NCBI GenBank assembly: GCA_016841005.1 | Contig: JAEORG010000192.1 | Coordinates: 33,865-97,864, forward strand | DNA from: Candidatus Thorarchaeota archaeon | GTDB lineage: Archaea > Asgardarchaeota > Thorarchaeia > Thorarchaeales > Thorarchaeaceae | DNA length: 64,000 nt | Reading direction: 5' to 3' | Part shown: positions 44,879-52,656 of the stretch, piece after piece | How positions within the stretch are numbered: position 1 is the stretch's first letter | How the letters are laid out: each line of letters opens with the position of its first letter | The notes under the pieces: model-generated | Databases searched by the model: none | The model's input: the letters and a program-made list of their open reading frames with translations, nothing else | Told to the model about the DNA's origin: nothing | Made by a program: the position numbers and the translations under genes

Positions 44879-45343
44879 TCAGAAGTATCCTGCAACATCT
44901 GGAAGGCCTGATCCAGTCGGTGTTGGTGGATCGAAGACAATCTCGTCTATGATGTAGTATTTACCGGTACCTGTACCCATGACAGATGTCAGAAGGGAAA
45001 CAGTATACCAACCTGACTCGATAGCCATGTTGAAACAGTCCAAATTCAAAACTGAGTCACCAGGCGCCCTCCATACTGCGACTCTGAAGTTGAACATGAA
45101 ACCTGAAGGAAGTTCGATCCATATGTTCAGATCAACACGCAGAACTACGTCCGTGGGGAATGAAAAGGTCACGAGGAGTTTGATGTCGTCTTCTGCACCA
45201 TCTCCATCCAAATCTGCATAATATGCATCAGTGATCTGGACATATGATGCCTCAGAAAGTCTAATGATCTGCGCATCAGCCACAGGCATACAGGTCATGA
45301 GTAGTATCCCTGTAAGCAATAGTATTGGTAGAAGTTTCTTCAT
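44879..45343 (-). CDS. Small secreted protein of unknown function
   Basis: About 154 residues from the ATG at 45343 (GGTGG eight bases upstream); a longer frame runs back through the promoter region and is not credible. The product starts with a classic signal peptide, MKKLLPILLLTGILLMTCMPVADA, broken here as MKKLLPILLL and TGILLMTC. A short beta-rich domain follows, with YADLDGDGAEDD reminiscent of a Ca-binding loop and two cysteines lost from the mature part but one retained (NLDCF). It is divergent from the caspase-like gene. Confidence 0.72.
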   Translation of the reverse strand: MKKLLPILLLTGILLMTCMPVADAQIIRLSEASYVQITDAYYADLDGDGAEDDIKLLVTFSFPTDVVLRVDLNIWIELPSGFMFNFRVAVWRAPGDSVLNLDCFNMAIESGWYTVSLLTSVMGTGTGKYYIIDEIVFDPPTPTGSGLPDVAGYF

Positions 45344-45429
45344 CATCATCTCCACCTTCATAGAACAAATCTCGACGTCCCAAAGGTATCTTATAAGTAT
45401 ACTTTCAATTAGAAAAAAAAGATAACTTA

Positions 45430-45440
45430 TTAATATATTA
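45430..45440. promoter_or_regulatory. Symmetric TATA region between two secreted-protein genes
   Basis: TTAATATATTA at 45430-45440 is palindromic and lies in an AT-rich stretch midway between the divergent small secreted protein and the caspase-like protein. It can serve as TATA box in either direction, which suggests co-regulation. Confidence 0.45.
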
Positions 45441-45522
45441 TCTTTTCTCGGAAGTCTTATTAGTGAGTAAACACTCGAAAACAATTGGGTATTCGTATGT
45501 TCTTCACATATTGAGGGACGAT

Positions 45523-46383
45523 ATGAGTCCGATAGCGGTGAAAATAATGAAGAGAGCAATCGCAGTCACGCTTCTTTTTGGCTTAACCCTGGGCCTCTTT
45601 CTTCCATCTATTGTAATCACTGTTGATAACAAGATGATAATGAAGGGACCTGGTGGAGGTGGAGGACCTCCCTCTCAGGATCCAGCAGATCCAATTACCT
45701 ATTACACCGGTTCAGCTGAAGACAAGTGGGCTGTATTCATCGGCATTTCAGATTATGATGGTCAGTCATCAGACCTCTGGAATCCAACCAATGATGCATT
45801 AGAAATGAAGCAACTATTGGAAGCAGATGGCTACAACTATGCACTAGCACTCGATGGAACTGCAACCAAGGACAACTTTGAGGTTATGCTCAATTGGCTT
45901 ATTGCAAATGAAGGTCCCAATTCTGAAGTCGTATTTTTCTACTCTGGACACGGTTCTAGAACCTCCGATGGTAGTTGGGACACAGATATTGAGGCTGATG
46001 GAAACGATGAGTGTTTAGTATCCTGGGATTTACGGGCTATCACTGACACCTACGTCGCTGAGAAGGTTGCACAGATGGAGTCAAATCATATTGCACTCAT
46101 CTTCGCAAGCTGTCATAGTGGTGGAATGTTTGATGACCCATCTGAGTATCGTAATGGTGTTCTATACATTGGTGCAGCGGAGGCTGATCAATACGGATGG
46201 GACTATTTAGATCTCGAGAACACACTGTTCATGTACTGGTTCCTTGATCAGGGAATTCTCAACGGCCCATACAACAACTTCCAAGACGCTTTCTGGTACG
46301 CAAGGCCTCTTGTCATAGCAGAGCAGCCTGATAGCTGCCCAATCATGCTTGACAACCTTGGTGTTCCATTTTACTGCAAATAA
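45523..46383 (+). CDS. Secreted caspase-like (C14) protease
   Basis: From the ATG at 45523 (GAGGG seven bases upstream) the protein has about 286 residues; an upstream GTG (45463) or an ATG at 45547 (GGTGA upstream) are alternatives. A signal peptide is followed by a Gly-rich linker and a caspase fold: WAVFIGISDYDG, the catalytic histidine in FFYSGHGSRT (about residue 143) and catalytic cysteine in FASCHSGGMFD (about 197). Both catalytic residues are present. The acidic DDECLVSWD-like loop fits metacaspases, which cut after Arg/Lys. Its secretion is unusual for an execution protease and suggests extracellular processing (inference). Confidence 0.85.
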   Translation: MSPIAVKIMKRAIAVTLLFGLTLGLFLPSIVITVDNKMIMKGPGGGGGPPSQDPADPITYYTGSAEDKWAVFIGISDYDGQSSDLWNPTNDALEMKQLLEADGYNYALALDGTATKDNFEVMLNWLIANEGPNSEVVFFYSGHGSRTSDGSWDTDIEADGNDECLVSWDLRAITDTYVAEKVAQMESNHIALIFASCHSGGMFDDPSEYRNGVLYIGAAEADQYGWDYLDLENTLFMYWFLDQGILNGPYNNFQDAFWYARPLVIAEQPDSCPIMLDNLGVPFYCK

Positions 46384-46389
46384 TGAAGC

Positions 46390-46425
46390 AAGGGCGTTTT
46401 GCCCTTCTTCTCTTTTCTTTTTGAT
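46390..46425 (+). terminator. Intrinsic terminator after caspase-like gene
   Basis: AAGGGC-GTTTT-GCCCTT (46390-46406) is a perfect 6-bp hairpin followed by a pyrimidine run rich in T. A close copy of the same hairpin and T tract ends the structured-RNA unit at 48308. Confidence 0.75.
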
Positions 46426-46484
46426 AAGAAATATCGCAAAGTCTTTACACACGTTCAAGTAGATTCATACTTGTGTGATTTGTG

Positions 46485-47861
46485 ATGTCTGGGTTCCGAG
46501 TTAAGCCTGTTTTACTCTATGGTTCCTATGAGAGAAAAGAACAAACCAGTTGGAGACCATGGGGTGCAATTCAGACTGAAGATGATGCCAATCGTGAGGT
46601 TGAGAGGATCAATAAAGAACTGCAAGTAATGTCTGAGAAAGTTGATTTTCCTCTCGACATTGAATCAGCAATGAAAGTTAGAACCATTGAAGAGATTCAG
46701 GAATCTAACTTCGACGCAGATATTTTTCTTGTATATGCAGCTGGAGTCCAAGAGAATGACTCGATTGAGCCTCTCGAAAAAATAGTGGCTCTTGACAAAC
46801 CGGTCCTATTCTTTCTGAGGAAGGATTATCTCTGGTATGAAATTTTTCACCCTCGATTCTTGAGAAAGAGCCAATCCGATGAAATCTTGCAGCCTGTCAA
46901 TGTCGAGGATGTGGTTGTAGACGATTATGACACTCTTCTTTGGAAACTGAGATCCATCGCAGGGCTTTCACTTACTCGGGGAGCGAGAGTGATATCAATA
47001 GGACCTCCTGAGGGTTGGGGAATTGGAGAAGCTGCAGTCAGAAATTCGATTGAAACTTGGGGTTTTGAGATTAAGTCTGTGCCATACCAAGAATTAGAAA
47101 CAAGACTACAAAACTTGAAATCGGATAAGCGCGTGCTTGAAAATGCTGAGAGAAGTGCAGAGGAATATCTCTCTGATTCTGGTGTAGAGCTTCATACGAC
47201 AAAGGAATTCGTGGTTAATTCATTTGTACTCGATAGTGCCTTTCGAGTCCTATTGAAGGAGCAAGAGGCAGAGATTTTGACTGTATCCGAATGCATGACA
47301 ACAATTATGCCCATATCTGAGACAACTGCATGTCTACCGCTTTGTATGTTAAATGATTCTGGATTTGTAGCATTCTGTGAAAGCGACTTTGTAGCTATAC
47401 CTGCTGGAATTCTTCTACACTACATTTCTCAAAAACCGGTGTTCTTAGTTGACCCCACCCTCCCGTACAAAGGACAGGTCATCGTTGCACACTGCACTGC
47501 ACCAAGAAGAATGGATGGATTCAACCTTGAAAAGGCAGATATCTTAACGCATTTCGAATCTGATTATGGAGCTGCACCGCAGGTTAAGATGAAAGAAGGT
47601 CAAATAGTCACAGTAATTGACCCTAATTTCGGTGGTAATGAATGGATTGGTTTTAGAGGAAGAATACTTGAAAATCCAACTCTTCAAATTTGCAGGTCAC
47701 AAATCGATATTGAAATTGAAGGTGATTGGGAGAAACTATTACGCGAGATGAAGGGATTTCATTGGCTTGTGGTTTATGGTGATTATTTGAATGAAATTGG
47801 ATATGCACTGATGAAGACAGGAATCACGTGGACAAATCTATCTCGAGGGCTCAATGAATAG
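46485..47861 (+). CDS. L-fucose/L-arabinose isomerase-fold protein
   Basis: The ~458-residue protein has a sugar-isomerase C-terminal fold: VAHCTAPRRM, ILTHFESDYGAAPQ, GQIVTVIDPNFGGNEWIGFRGRIL, CRSQIDI and GFHWLVVYGDYLNEIGYALMKTGI. The N-terminal half contains a DADIFLVYAAG strand as in FucI/AraA. Metal-ligand residues of true isomerases (Glu/Asp/His) are partly represented (SECMTT, H of AHC). It may be an isomerase for a rare sugar or a divergent non-catalytic member. A T-rich sequence after the stop may terminate it. Confidence 0.65.
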   Translation: MSGFRVKPVLLYGSYERKEQTSWRPWGAIQTEDDANREVERINKELQVMSEKVDFPLDIESAMKVRTIEEIQESNFDADIFLVYAAGVQENDSIEPLEKIVALDKPVLFFLRKDYLWYEIFHPRFLRKSQSDEILQPVNVEDVVVDDYDTLLWKLRSIAGLSLTRGARVISIGPPEGWGIGEAAVRNSIETWGFEIKSVPYQELETRLQNLKSDKRVLENAERSAEEYLSDSGVELHTTKEFVVNSFVLDSAFRVLLKEQEAEILTVSECMTTIMPISETTACLPLCMLNDSGFVAFCESDFVAIPAGILLHYISQKPVFLVDPTLPYKGQVIVAHCTAPRRMDGFNLEKADILTHFESDYGAAPQVKMKEGQIVTVIDPNFGGNEWIGFRGRILENPTLQICRSQIDIEIEGDWEKLLREMKGFHWLVVYGDYLNEIGYALMKTGITWTNLSRGLNE

Positions 47862-47958
47862 ATTATTCTGTATTTTCCTCAATCTTCATTTTTTTGCTTC
47901 ACAATTACCCATTTAGGCTTGAAACCCTCAAAATGCATTCTAAATAGCACATAGAATG

Positions 47959-47965
47959 TTTAAAT
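47959..47965 (+). promoter_or_regulatory. TATA box of structured-RNA/microORF unit
   Basis: TTTAAAT at 47959-47965 lies about 25 bases ahead of the first strong stem at 47988, the distance expected for an archaeal start site near 47985. Confidence 0.55.
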
Positions 47966-47984
47966 CCAAATTTGTGGTTATGGG

Positions 47985-48190
47985 TGGGTCCTTGATTTAG
48001 TACTTGCAACTTGCTGAGCTCCTTCCATTTTCTCCTGTGGATGGAATGGGATGCTAAATCAAGGACAGGGTGCTGGCACCCTCCGTTTGGTCTGTATAAG
48101 CCCAGCACCTGGGGCCCCACTGCTAGGATAACTAGCAGGCTGTACAGGCAACTTGGATACATCGGTATCCACGTTCAATAGGAGACTTTC
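47985..48190 (+). ncRNA. Putative structured RNA (five stem-loops), unknown class
   Basis: In ~185 bases there are five non-overlapping perfect stems, with one more nested: GTCCTTGATTTAG (47988-48000) with CTAAATCAAGGAC (48054-48066), enclosing TTCCAT/ATGGAA (48023-48046); AGGGTG/CACCCT (48067-48082); CCCAG/CTGGG (48101-48113); CTGCTAG/CTAGCAG (48120-48138); GGATAC/GTATCC (48155-48170, ATCG loop). Such density is far beyond the neighbouring DNA. It is not a tRNA, and lacks SRP-domain-IV or RNase-P core motifs I could check by eye. It could be a free RNA or a leader controlling the next microORF. Confidence 0.65.
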
Positions 48191-48192
48191 GT

Positions 48193-48267
48193 TTGGCAAA
48201 GAAAAAAGCAAGTGCAAAGCCGAAGAAAACCGCCGCATCTACTGAGAAAAAAGGCAAAAAGAAGTAA
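48193..48267 (+). CDS. Lys-rich microORF downstream of the structured RNA
   Basis: A 24-residue peptide starting at TTG (48193), MAKKKASAKPKKTAAS followed by TEKKGKKK. A GGAG lies seven bases upstream of the start, and a strong terminator follows 40 bases after the stop, so it looks like a complete short transcription unit with the structured leader. Its Lys/Ala/Pro composition resembles histone or ribosomal tails, or DNA-binding peptides. It is too short for homology calls; it could also be a leader peptide. Confidence 0.5.
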   Translation: MAKKKASAKPKKTAASTEKKGKKK

Positions 48268-48307
48268 CGTCCTTCTTTATCATTCTATAGCTTAACCCAA
48301 AGTGTCT

Positions 48308-48340
48308 GAAGGGCGTTATGCCCTTCTACTCTTTTCTTTT
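48308..48340 (+). terminator. Intrinsic terminator of the structured-RNA unit
   Basis: GAAGGGC-GTTAT-GCCCTTC (48308-48326) is a perfect 7-bp hairpin followed by TACTCTTTTCTTTT. It shares hairpin core and T tract with the terminator at 46390. The flanking 48268-48307 holds nothing else visible. Confidence 0.8.
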
Positions 48341-48381
48341 CTGAAACATCCTCTTACTTACTCATCATTTAATGAATATTC

Positions 48382-49203
48382 TCAGATGTGATTTACTTCT
48401 TTTTTTGCAGAAACTATGAGAGAACTTGGAACTATCCTGTTCCCCGTGATGAATCCCTTGTTTTCATTTGGAATATCTCGATACGGAACTGCATCAGTAG
48501 GAAGATTGGTCAGTTCTTCCTCAGAATAGCCTCGCGGTTCTGCCACTCTCTCAATGCTGAACCCTGCAGTGATCAGTCCATTGAAGATATGCTCAAGACG
48601 CCATGATTTGCTGTGAAATGTGGCAATCTTCTCCCCTTCATATCCTTCCCAGTCCCAGATGTCATCAATCCCTTCGAAGTAGTTTACAAGTTTAGAAAAG
48701 TCGCTCAATTCTAGAGCCTCACCGAGTACAATCCACAATGGATGACTAAGGCAAGTAACTAATCGACCACTAGAGCGAAGTAAACGATTACATTCTCTGA
48801 ATACCTTATCAAGATCCATAGCATAGTTCATTGCATGTGATGATACAATAAGGTCAAATGAAGCATCACCAAGCTCTGAAAGGTCTTCCATATCGCATTT
48901 CTTGAAATTAACATTGACACCCAAGCTAGTTGCTAGTTTCTTAGCATGCTCTATCTGATTCATAGATTGATCTATACCTGTGACAGTCTTCGCTCCTTGT
49001 TTTTTCAGTACAATTGAATTCTGTCCCCCACCACACCCGACTTCAAGAATATCCAGACCTGATACATCTCCAATGATGTTTAATTCATTCTCGCCAGGGG
49101 CATAGGCTCCATAATGGTCATTTTCTGATGATATTCTACGAGATCCTTGATAATGCTGAGAGAGAGTGTTCCATGCGTCTTCATTCTTTTCCTTGGACAT
49201 CAT
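48382..49203 (-). CDS. Class I SAM-dependent methyltransferase
   Basis: The 273-residue protein has motif I LDILEVGCGGGQNSIVLKKQG (about residue 50), motif II TGIDQSMNQIEHAK, and motif IV SHAMNYAMDLDKV as in small-molecule (UbiE/COQ5-like or phosphoethanolamine-type) methyltransferases. It is complete with an ATG start and stands alone, divergent from the 151-aa nuclease-like gene. Substrate unknown. Confidence 0.9.
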   Translation of the reverse strand: MMSKEKNEDAWNTLSQHYQGSRRISSENDHYGAYAPGENELNIIGDVSGLDILEVGCGGGQNSIVLKKQGAKTVTGIDQSMNQIEHAKKLATSLGVNVNFKKCDMEDLSELGDASFDLIVSSHAMNYAMDLDKVFRECNRLLRSSGRLVTCLSHPLWIVLGEALELSDFSKLVNYFEGIDDIWDWEGYEGEKIATFHSKSWRLEHIFNGLITAGFSIERVAEPRGYSEEELTNLPTDAVPYRDIPNENKGFITGNRIVPSSLIVSAKKEVNHI

Positions 49204-49329
49204 GACCGCCAGGATTAACAGAAAGATAGTTCCTATTTTGCTTTCCCTTTAGAGAGTAGAAACTACGTGTTGCCCAGAGAATACCATGCAATTACCTGAG
49301 CATATATTGGATAATCCCGATTCAGAGTT

Positions 49330-49785
49330 ATGGCTCTTGAAGATACTCTAGTCGGTCTAATGTTTGGTCTAGTAATTGCATTCATTGTCTATCTGGCTAT
49401 GAAAGCCAACCTAAGGCATCGAATAGCAAAGGTGGAGGCTGAGTTCAGGGCAACATGGGAGGAGCAGAAAGCTGGGATTAGAAAGGATGCAACTGATAGG
49501 AGTAGAGTTGTCATCAAAGGAAAAATTGCAGAACACATGGTCCCAATGATTCCTGAAGTTTTTCACTATGATCCGTCTGATGCAAGATTTATTGGCGCTC
49601 CAATTGATTATCTCATCTTTGATGGGTACACTAGAGTGAAGGATGGAAACTCTGATGAACCAATTGTTGTCGTTCTTGCAGACATCAAGACTGGAAACGC
49701 ACAGCTAAGCAAGACAGAGAAAAAGATCAAAGAGGCTGTAGAGGCAGGACGAGTGAGTTGGGAAACTATACGATTAGAGTTCTAA
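49330..49785 (+). CDS. COG4741-type predicted endonuclease, Holliday-junction-resolvase-related
   Basis: The 151-residue protein has one N-terminal membrane helix (residues 5-24), a coiled segment, then a small domain with DARFIGAPIDYLIFDG and VVVLADIKTGNAQLSKTEKKIKEAVEAGRVSWETIRLEF. The D-x(n)-D/E-x-K arrangement resembles PD-(D/E)XK nucleases: D of PIDY, then D-I-K as the catalytic triple. Membrane-anchored members with this pattern are annotated as distant relatives of Holliday junction resolvases. Activity has not been shown in the family, to my knowledge. Confidence 0.75.
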   Translation: MALEDTLVGLMFGLVIAFIVYLAMKANLRHRIAKVEAEFRATWEEQKAGIRKDATDRSRVVIKGKIAEHMVPMIPEVFHYDPSDARFIGAPIDYLIFDGYTRVKDGNSDEPIVVVLADIKTGNAQLSKTEKKIKEAVEAGRVSWETIRLEF

Positions 49786-49816
49786 GTTTTTAGAAGTAAT
49801 AATCCGTATATGCAAC

Positions 49817-50146
49817 CTACTCACAGAAGCAATCTCGCATAAAGGCGTTAACAATTGCGTCACGGATGCTCCCCTCATCTGGGAGACCCATAATCATTTC
49901 ATCACAAATCTCAATTGTAGGTAGACCTATTATTCCTGCTTCCCGTGCCAAATCTTCGTCTTTACCGATGTCAATCTCAAAGACACTGTGTTTAGAAAGA
50001 CCAAACTGAGTAAGGGTTTCCTCCAGTATCTCGCTTGCTGGTTTGCAGAACATACACTGGTCTCCCTTATAGAAGATCACACATCCCTGCTTGCCACAGG
50101 GAACACCAATTTGAGAAGACGAGGTGGTTGGCACATCTGCTTTCAT
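49817..50146 (-). CDS. Thioredoxin/glutaredoxin-fold protein
   Basis: The 109-residue protein has a CMFC redox motif (about residue 32) and a cis-Pro GLPTIEI, as in thioredoxin-like folds, plus an extra C-terminal CFC and an N-terminal GVPCGKQGC. Five or more cysteines in a short protein suggest metal or disulfide chemistry. It probably reduces disulfides in the cytoplasm. It lies near, and in the same direction as, a flavodoxin gene. Confidence 0.8.
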   Translation of the reverse strand: MKADVPTTSSSQIGVPCGKQGCVIFYKGDQCMFCKPASEILEETLTQFGLSKHSVFEIDIGKDEDLAREAGIIGLPTIEICDEMIMGLPDEGSIRDAIVNAFMRDCFCE

Positions 50147-50322
50147 TTCTCATTTCTCCTGTAATCTGCAGCTTCACGCGTGGATCCTATTGATCTGCCA
50201 TCCAGAGTAGATACTCTCTAGAGGTTAGCATCAGAAATCTAGCGTGCCTTTTCATAATATTCTTGGACTTGTTCCTTAAAGAGATAATTAGGGTAAATGT
50301 TGCAATAACTTTGTTTCCAGAT

Positions 50323-50784
50323 TCATTCAACAAGTTTGTTTCCGATATTTTTACCAAATTCCCGTGCTCTCTCAATCTCGCTCTCTACAAGAGGGCCTTT
50401 TCTACCCTCTACCTTGGCAGAAAACCCATCTCCTATGAATTCAATGCCTGGAAACTTATCGCCTACAATACTTCTCAATTTAGAGAGTGCAATTCCTTTA
50501 TTTCCTCCAGTATAGGTGTCGAATACTGCGCCAATCCTGCCGGTCACATGAACGATAGAGGCTCGGTCTAGAAATTTGGTCATATTGAGAGCTGGTCCCT
50601 GATTATGATTTGGGCAACCAAAGAGAATTCCATCATAATCGCATATCTCATCTGTGTGGATTTCTCCTGTTTTCACAACCCTACACTCAACACCACGAGA
50701 TTTCTGAATTCCCTCTGCTATTGCTTCAGCAATCCGTTTTGTATTTCCATATACACTCTCATAGACAATTATTACTCGCTTCAT
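50323..50784 (-). CDS. Flavodoxin family protein
   Basis: The ~153-residue protein has the FMN phosphate loop ESVYGNTKRIAEAIAEG right after beta-1 (MKRVIIVYE), then LFGCPNHNQGPA and AVFDTYTGGNKGIA, the flavin-isoalloxazine loops of flavodoxins. It is an electron carrier or NAD(P)H-quinone-oxidoreductase-like. The ATG at 50784 has GGGAG six bases upstream; a TTG twelve bases earlier is less likely. Confidence 0.9.
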   Translation of the reverse strand: MKRVIIVYESVYGNTKRIAEAIAEGIQKSRGVECRVVKTGEIHTDEICDYDGILFGCPNHNQGPALNMTKFLDRASIVHVTGRIGAVFDTYTGGNKGIALSKLRSIVGDKFPGIEFIGDGFSAKVEGRKGPLVESEIERAREFGKNIGNKLVE

Positions 50785-50856
50785 TATTTCTCCCAACTAT
50801 CGACTTCTCCCTTCTACTTATGTGCATTATGAACTGCAAAGATTCGATATGCATTT

Positions 50857-51030
50857 CTAACTTGAAGCTTCTTCTTCTTTCAACCATCTGATTACCATAT
50901 TATACAAAAGGTCCACTTGTTCGTAAGTCAGCTTGTTAAGTTGCGACTTGATCCAATTTCGTTTCATTTTTGCATCAACAAAGCTTTCCTTGAATGACCT
51001 TTTTTCAGCTTTCAACCCTATTACTTCCAT
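50857..51030 (-). CDS. Small conserved-looking 57-aa protein, unknown
   Basis: A complete 57-codon gene from an ATG (51028-51030) to a TAG. The product, beginning MEVIGLKAEKRSFKES and ending WLKEEEASS, is helical with alternating basic and acidic stretches: DAKMKRNWIKSQLNKLTYEQ. The composition, codon use and absence of gaps look real. Not recognised. It precedes flavodoxin on the same strand by about 70 bases. The remainder of 50797-51206 has no other gene. Confidence 0.55.
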   Translation of the reverse strand: MEVIGLKAEKRSFKESFVDAKMKRNWIKSQLNKLTYEQVDLLYNMVIRWLKEEEASS

Positions 51031-51206
51031 TCGAAAGACAAAACATGGAACAACTTGTATCTATCGGCAATTGTCACAATACATTGGAATTGATTATTCT
51101 CTCGATATCTCTCAGACAGAATGATAACACGCAACCAAATGTTATCAGTTCGTGAGGTGTGCTTCTATTCTCAGAAACTCAGTCATTACCAGAGAAGTGA
51201 CTATTC

Positions 51207-52097
51207 ATGCATAGACCAAGTGATGATGTACACAAACTCTTTGATCGCGGCGAGAAATTCTATCGTTTCCATGAATATGATGCGGCAAGCGAAGCACTGA
51301 AAGCCGCAATTGAGAAAGATAATGACTATTCCCCTGCATGGAATCTCCTTGGTCTTGTTCATTGCGAATCTGGAAAAACTGATCAGGCACGCAATTGTTT
51401 CAAAGAAGCAATTTCTCGAGACCCAACATGGTTGGAGCCATTACAAAACCTAGGTAGTTTAGAATTCTCTGAAAAAAATTACCAAGATTCTACGAAATTC
51501 ATGAAGAAGTATTTCAAACTGGGTGGAAATGATGTTGAAGCATTATTGACTCTCTCAAGTGCAGCATTTGAAATTGGGGACTGCAAAACCGTAATTTCAG
51601 TCACTTCGAAAATTCTTGATATAGATGATGATATATTTCAAGCATGGGCAATGAGAGGGATATGTCAGGCAAAGACTGAACGATATAATGCAGCTTGCAC
51701 TAGTCTTAACATTGCAATTGAACTCAATCCTAAAGCTGTAAGTTCGCTGAATACAGTTGGCGAGGTATGTTTTGACTCAAAAAACTACGAGAGAGCAATT
51801 GAATTCTATGAGATGAGTCTGGAAGCAAAAACAAAACAACCAATTCCAATGTTTCGTATAGGCGTTTCATTATGGTACCTCAACAGGTGGGCTGAGGCCA
51901 TTTCTTTCTTCGAGAAATATGTTGAACTTACTCCTGAAGATCCAAAAGGATGGAATAATTTGGGAGTAGTTCTTCGAGAAAAGGGTGAGGTGAAGAGAGC
52001 TATCGAATGTTACAACAAAGCATTATCCCTTGACTCAACTCTAGAAATTGTAAGAACAAATATGAAGACTGCAAAAGACATGCAGCTCATTCTCTAA
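51207..52097 (+). CDS. Tetratricopeptide repeat protein
   Basis: The 296-residue protein consists of about eight TPR units, for example YSPAWNLLGLVHCESGKTDQ, WLEPLQNLGSLEFSEKNYQD, IFQAWAMRGICQAKTERYNA and PKGWNNLGVVLREKGEVKRA. Each has the W-x-x-L-G or N-L-G helix pattern with a Pro at the end (D-P). It is a scaffold for protein interactions in the cytoplasm; no enzyme domain is attached. Start is an ATG. Confidence 0.9.
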   Translation: MHRPSDDVHKLFDRGEKFYRFHEYDAASEALKAAIEKDNDYSPAWNLLGLVHCESGKTDQARNCFKEAISRDPTWLEPLQNLGSLEFSEKNYQDSTKFMKKYFKLGGNDVEALLTLSSAAFEIGDCKTVISVTSKILDIDDDIFQAWAMRGICQAKTERYNAACTSLNIAIELNPKAVSSLNTVGEVCFDSKNYERAIEFYEMSLEAKTKQPIPMFRIGVSLWYLNRWAEAISFFEKYVELTPEDPKGWNNLGVVLREKGEVKRAIECYNKALSLDSTLEIVRTNMKTAKDMQLIL

Positions 52098-52247
52098 CAT
52101 TGAATCGTTTACTTTTTGGCAATCCTGCCTACTTACTCAGCATCAAGAATCCACTACTAGTTTCCTCTCACTTTTCCTCAGAATGGCTCAGTTAATCAGT
52201 GCTGTTATATGCTAGATTTAATTTCTCTACCTACGTGGTGATATTGT

Positions 52248-52637
52248 TTGGATAGAACCAAATACCATAAGATACTGTTCACACTCGCAGCACTTTGGAA
52301 CTGGATTCTTGCTATTGCATTTCTTGTCCTTCCAAGAATTGATATCAATTACTTCTACATCGCAGGCGATTCAATTCCTCCTACCCTCTTGTGGTTTGAT
52401 GCATTCATGGGTCTGATTTTTGCTTTCGGCATAGGATTTTACCTTGTGAGCTTGAACATAGATGAGAATCACGGATTTATCAAAGTCGCATGTTTTGAGA
52501 AGGTCTGGGTATTTATTATTCCATTATACTATTTCCTAATTACAGAAGCGACAATCATGGTCATGGCCTTTGCCGTTGTCGACCTTGTCTTTGGTTTCTT
52601 ATTCATGGAGGATTTACGGACAATCACTAGAAAGTGA
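52248..52637 (+). CDS. Four-helix membrane protein, unknown
   Basis: The 129-residue protein has four predicted helices: FTLAALWNWILAIAFLVLP, TLLWFDAFMGLIFAFGIGFYLV, VWVFIIPLYYFLI and TIMVMAFAVVDLVFGFLFM. Starts at TTG with GGTGA upstream. It is not recognised, but resembles small archaeal/bacterial integral proteins of the DoxX-like size class. Its 3' end is close to the converging two-HTH regulator. Confidence 0.7.
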   Translation: MDRTKYHKILFTLAALWNWILAIAFLVLPRIDINYFYIAGDSIPPTLLWFDAFMGLIFAFGIGFYLVSLNIDENHGFIKVACFEKVWVFIIPLYYFLITEATIMVMAFAVVDLVFGFLFMEDLRTITRK

Positions 52638-52656
52638 AGTATTCCGGGCAGCACAC

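Noticed and set aside
47985..48190. Structured region considered as SRP RNA or RNase P RNA.
   Set aside because: The conserved motifs of the SRP domain IV (GGAAG/AGCAG) and RNase P core (ACAGAAA, GAGGAAAGUC) were not found by eye; left as unknown class.
50187..50375. 62-residue minus-strand frame after flavodoxin.
   Set aside because: It overlaps the flavodoxin 3' end, has no ribosome site and a non-protein-like composition.
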